A program made the translations under genes and the position numbers. From G025836975 sp048751585 (GTDB lineage: Bacteria; Pseudomonadota; Gammaproteobacteria; Burkholderiales; Burkholderiaceae_B), in contig NZ_JAZHOB010000004.1 in the NCBI RefSeq assembly GCF_048751585.1, forward strand, positions 62,001 through 126,000: 64,000 nt of DNA, in the 5' to 3' direction. Shown one piece after another: positions 61,719 through 64,000 of the stretch. Position 1 is the stretch's first letter, and each line of letters begins with the position of its first letter. The notes beneath the pieces were generated by a model. The model made no database searches. It worked only from the letters and a program-made list of their open reading frames with translations, and was not told the origin of the DNA.

Positions 61719-61794
61719 GCAGGCCTAAGCCGCCGCCCATAAGCCTCGCATACACTTGCTGTTTATTCATCACCGCTCCCGAGGGTGCATACGG

Positions 61795-62163
61795 ATGGCA
61801 AAACAAGGAAATCGGCTCGGCGGCAGTACCCTGGTCTATTCGACGGAGTCGGGCCGTATGTGCCCCGCATGTCAAAACCCGATAGCGGCCTGTACATGCC
61901 GGGCCGCCAAGAATCTTTCGCCCTCTGATGGTATCGTGCGCGTCTCGCTTGAAACCAAAGGGCGACGCGGCAAGGGTGTGACTGTCATCAAGGGCATTCC
62001 GCTGGAAGCCGCGGCCTTGTCCGAACTGGCAAAACAGCTTAAAGCGGCTTGCGGTTCGGGCGGTACCGTCAAAGAAGGCATTATCGAAATTCAAGGCGAT
62101 CATCGCGATGCCGTGATCCCGAAACTGGCGCTGCGCTGGGTCGTCAAACGCGCGGGAGGTTAG
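61795..62163 (+). CDS. yciH: SUI1/YciH-family translation factor
   Basis: 122 residues from the ATG at 61795. The SUI1 domain is clear in VRVSLETKGRRGKGVTVIKGIPLEAAALSELAKQLKAACGSGGTVKEGIIEIQGDHRD, the eIF1-like fold that binds the 30S subunit. The N-terminal part has Cys residues in CPACQNPIAACTC that may bind zinc. E. coli YciH influences initiation fidelity and translation under stress. It is isolated between the spermidine-synthase-like gene and a small acidic protein. Confidence 0.92.
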   Translation: MAKQGNRLGGSTLVYSTESGRMCPACQNPIAACTCRAAKNLSPSDGIVRVSLETKGRRGKGVTVIKGIPLEAAALSELAKQLKAACGSGGTVKEGIIEIQGDHRDAVIPKLALRWVVKRAGG

Positions 62164-62258
62164 CCCGCATATTGAGTATCACTTGGTGCTTGAACGGTGC
62201 TACGCTTGAAACAAGCCGTTCATGCCGAATTGGCGAAAGCCGGACTAAAGGAAGAAGC

Positions 62259-62459
62259 ATGGGAAAGAAGAAAGGCGCCGCCGACCCGGACGAAGTCGCA
62301 CTGATTGAATGGTGTATCGAAGTCGAGGGATTGCTGGTGGCCGCCGGTTCGACACAACGTCAGGCGCAAGAGTACATCGAAGAAGAGGCCGAGTGGTTTA
62401 CCGACCTGTTTTATAACGGCTTGACCCCTGAAGAGGCCGCCAAGGAAGCGCTTAATTAA
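62259..62459 (+). CDS. Small acidic protein of unknown function
   Basis: 66 residues from the ATG at 62259, with AAGGAAGAAG upstream. After a Lys-rich start (MGKKKGAADPDEV) it is acidic and helical (LIEWCIEVEGLLVAAG, EYIEEEAEWFTDLFYNGLTPEEAAKEAL), with one Cys and aromatic residues on one face. No family is recognised. Its last four bases overlap the convergent MarR gene. The good ribosome binding site and codon use support that it is a real gene. Confidence 0.7.
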   Translation: MGKKKGAADPDEVALIEWCIEVEGLLVAAGSTQRQAQEYIEEEAEWFTDLFYNGLTPEEAAKEALN

Positions 62460-63016
62460 ATCGGAGAACCGGCCTTTCCTGGCCGGCTTCTGTGCGGCCT
62501 TTCCTTGACCAGATCGTCTTCCATCATCTGGCCGGCCCGGCGCACGATGCGATCCAGCATGGACCCCAGCGCCTGCAGCTCATTCGCATCCAGGTCCTGG
62601 AAGATGACATCATTCAGCGATGCCACCACCGGCATGATTTCCCGATACATATCCACGCCCTGCCGAGTGACGGATATATGCACCGTCCTGGCATCACCCG
62701 GGTCGCGGCTGCGCGCCAGCAATCCTTTACCGTAAAGCGAGCCCACCGCGCGCGAGGTGCGCGGCGCGTCCAGGGCAGCCGCCTGGGCCAGTTGGGTGGA
62801 GGTCAGGCTGTCGTACTGGACCGCGATCGCCAGCAAGCGCCACTCGCGTCGGGTGATATTGAAGCGGCCCTCGCATAAACGCGTGAAAATGGGATTGCCC
62901 GCCGACCATGCGCGGTACAGCCTGAACATCATCATGTCACCCAGCGTAGGCAGGCGGCCCGGCACATCGGCCGCGCGGGCCGATCCCTGTATGGAATCCG
63001 TCGTTTTGATGCCCAT
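62456..63016 (-). CDS. MarR-family transcriptional regulator
   Basis: 186 residues from the ATG at 63016 (AGGGAAAG upstream). The winged helix is NITRREWRLLAIAVQYDSLTSTQLAQAAALDAPRTSRAVGSLYGKGLLARSRDPGDARTVHISVTRQGVDMY. It is divergent from the Bug receptor at 63124, with 107 bases between start codons, and probably regulates it. The C-terminal tail is basic (ERPHRSRPGKAGSPI). The effector is unknown. Confidence 0.9.
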   Translation of the reverse strand: MGIKTTDSIQGSARAADVPGRLPTLGDMMMFRLYRAWSAGNPIFTRLCEGRFNITRREWRLLAIAVQYDSLTSTQLAQAAALDAPRTSRAVGSLYGKGLLARSRDPGDARTVHISVTRQGVDMYREIMPVVASLNDVIFQDLDANELQALGSMLDRIVRRAGQMMEDDLVKERPHRSRPGKAGSPI

Positions 63017-63044
63017 GGATCGGAACTTTCCCTGACTGTCGGAT

Positions 63045-63108
63045 ACTTGATTAGAACAATTAATACCCAGCTTGGTAAGCTGCCATCCAATATTAAGACA
63101 TATCAAGT
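63045..63108. promoter_or_regulatory. Inverted repeats between marR and a divergent Bug gene
   Basis: CAGCTT (63068-63073) and AAGCTG (63077-63082) form a palindrome with a 3-base centre. ACTTGAT (63045-63051) and ATCAAGT (63102-63108) form a wider inverted repeat around it. They occupy the divergent promoter region and are candidate MarR operators; no convincing -35/-10 pair was assigned. Confidence 0.35.
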
Positions 63109-63123
63109 CCGAGGAGACCAACC

Positions 63124-64000
63124 ATGATCAAGAACGCATTTCGAACCGTCCTGCTGCCTTGCATCCTGTTTGCGGCATGCACCGCCGGCGCCGCACAGGA
63201 CAATGCCGCTAAATTAACCTCCCCCCTGACCATAGTCGTCGGCTATGCGCCGGGCGGGGCCACCGATCGCGCCGCGCGCATCGTGGCCACCAGCTTGCAG
63301 GCCAAGCTGGGCGTACCGGTTGTCGTCGAGAACAAGACGGGCGCGGGCGGCCGCATTGCCGCGCAGCATGTCAAGAATGCGGGACCAAATGAAAATATAC
63401 TGCTGCTTGGCAACCCGGCGGTCATGGTGGTGGCGCCCTTGGTATTCGAAAGCCTGGCCTACGATGCCGTAAAGGACTTCCAGCCCGTCTCCATGGTGAC
63501 GGAATATGGCTTTGGCGTCGCCGTCTCGGCGGACAGCCCGATCAAAGACATGAAAGGGCTGGTGGAATGGGCCAAGTCCAATCCGGACAAGTTCAACATC
63601 GGCGTTCCCGCAACAGGCAGCCTTCCGCACTTCTTTGGCCTGATGCTTTCCAAGCAGATCGGAGCCGAAGGCCAGATCATCGGCTATCGGGGCTCGGCGC
63701 CGGTCATCACCGACCTGATCGGCGGCGCTGTTCCGTTAGCCATCGACACGCTGGACGTTTTGACCCGCCAGCATCAGGGCAAGCGCATCCGCATACTGGC
63801 CACGTCGGGTCAAGAGCGCGAAGCGGCCTTGCCGGACGTACCCACATTCAAGCAAGCCGGTGTCGACCTTCAGGCCGCGGGCTGGAACACCTTTTTTGCC
63901 TCGTCCTCCATGCCCAAGGACAAGGCAGCCATGCTGGGCGAGGTCGTCAAGTCGGTAACGGCGGACCCGGCCGTACGTAAGACGCTGCAAGAGAACGACC
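63124..64000 (+). CDS. Bug/TctC-family receptor, 3' end outside window
   Basis: 292 residues are visible from the ATG at 63124, preceded by GAGGAGACC; the frame is still open at the window end. Signal peptide (LLPCILFAACTAGAAQDN) and motifs TIVVGYAPGGATDRAARI, VVVENKTGAGGRIAA, IIGYRGSAPVITDLIGG and FFASSSMPKDKAAML mark it as a Bug receptor. Two of the usual loops are modified: the canonical PDGYTLL is here PNENILLLG, and HIPYKG is replaced by IIGYRG. It is divergent from a MarR regulator. About 30 residues should be missing. Confidence 0.87.
   Translation, partial: MIKNAFRTVLLPCILFAACTAGAAQDNAAKLTSPLTIVVGYAPGGATDRAARIVATSLQAKLGVPVVVENKTGAGGRIAAQHVKNAGPNENILLLGNPAVMVVAPLVFESLAYDAVKDFQPVSMVTEYGFGVAVSADSPIKDMKGLVEWAKSNPDKFNIGVPATGSLPHFFGLMLSKQIGAEGQIIGYRGSAPVITDLIGGAVPLAIDTLDVLTRQHQGKRIRILATSGQEREAALPDVPTFKQAGVDLQAAGWNTFFASSSMPKDKAAMLGEVVKSVTADPAVRKTLQEND

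Overview
The window reads as a chromosomal segment of a betaproteobacterium, most likely family Alcaligenaceae (a Bordetella / Achromobacter / Pusillimonas-like organism). I infer this from the many tripartite-tricarboxylate (Bug/TctC) solute receptors, the split pntAA/pntAB/pntB, the RibB protein with a degenerate GTP cyclohydrolase domain, the DUF3079 protein and the pgpA-thiL-nusB-ribH-ribB gene order. Most of the window is GC-rich. No rRNA, tRNA, CRISPR array or intact insertion sequence was seen.

Layout. 1-2.6 kb: 3' part of a GltS-type symporter followed directly by an unusually long TAXI-type binding lipoprotein. 2.66-12.9 kb: a visibly lower-GC catabolic island. A phthalate-type set (Rieske oxygenase, 4,5-dihydroxyphthalate decarboxylase, oxygenase reductase, Gfo/Idh dihydrodiol dehydrogenase) is interleaved with a Bug receptor and a flavin monooxygenase, is divergent from an FAH hydrolase plus a type I extradiol dioxygenase, and is followed by a MarR regulator. 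Two identical-type palindromes sit in the divergent promoter. 13-14.5 kb: DUF3079 protein and an M20 amidohydrolase. 14.6-20.1 kb: divergent cytochrome c genes and a caa3-type oxidase with a fused subunit I/III. 20.1-23.1 kb: two Bug receptors and a MetE-like protein. 23.4-29.6 kb: an iron/siderophore module (TonB-dependent receptor, DUF3649, PepSY, DUF3325, and a divergent PepSY gene behind a Fur-box-like site). 29.7-33.5 kb: cupin, LysR regulator, two SDR-type proteins and an OsmC/Ohr protein.

33.7-49.9 kb is mainly housekeeping: CIRCE-controlled groES-groEL, dgkA, pyrF, cinA-like pncC, pgpA, thiL, nusB, ribH, ribB(X), an IclR regulator, a CYTH/CHAD protein, ftsY, rsmD, coaD, a 2[4Fe-4S] ferredoxin, a MOSC-N protein and a large AsmA-family protein. 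50.1-57.4 kb: metY, YidB-like protein, pntAA-pntAB-pntB, an ornithine-cyclodeaminase-family reductase, a PilZ protein and a thiopurine methyltransferase. 57.4-64 kb: an unassigned beta-propeller-like protein, a Bug receptor with divergent LysR, a spermidine-synthase-like protein, a SUI1/YciH protein, a small acidic protein, a MarR regulator and a divergent Bug receptor cut by the window end.

How parts work together (inference): the island would import an aromatic acid, dihydroxylate it (Rieske plus reductase), rearomatise it (dehydrogenase), decarboxylate it, and possibly route a phenolic intermediate through flavin-monooxygenase hydroxylation, extradiol cleavage and FAH hydrolysis, under MarR control. 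The oxidase lacks the usual lysine and glutamate of the K proton channel in subunits I and II, and has a Thermus-like I/III fusion plus IIc layout. The most interesting points for follow-up are that oxidase, the GltS-TAXI pair, the hybrid catabolic island with its twin operator, the possible hairpin-controlled leaders of metY and DUF3079, and the unassigned propeller protein.
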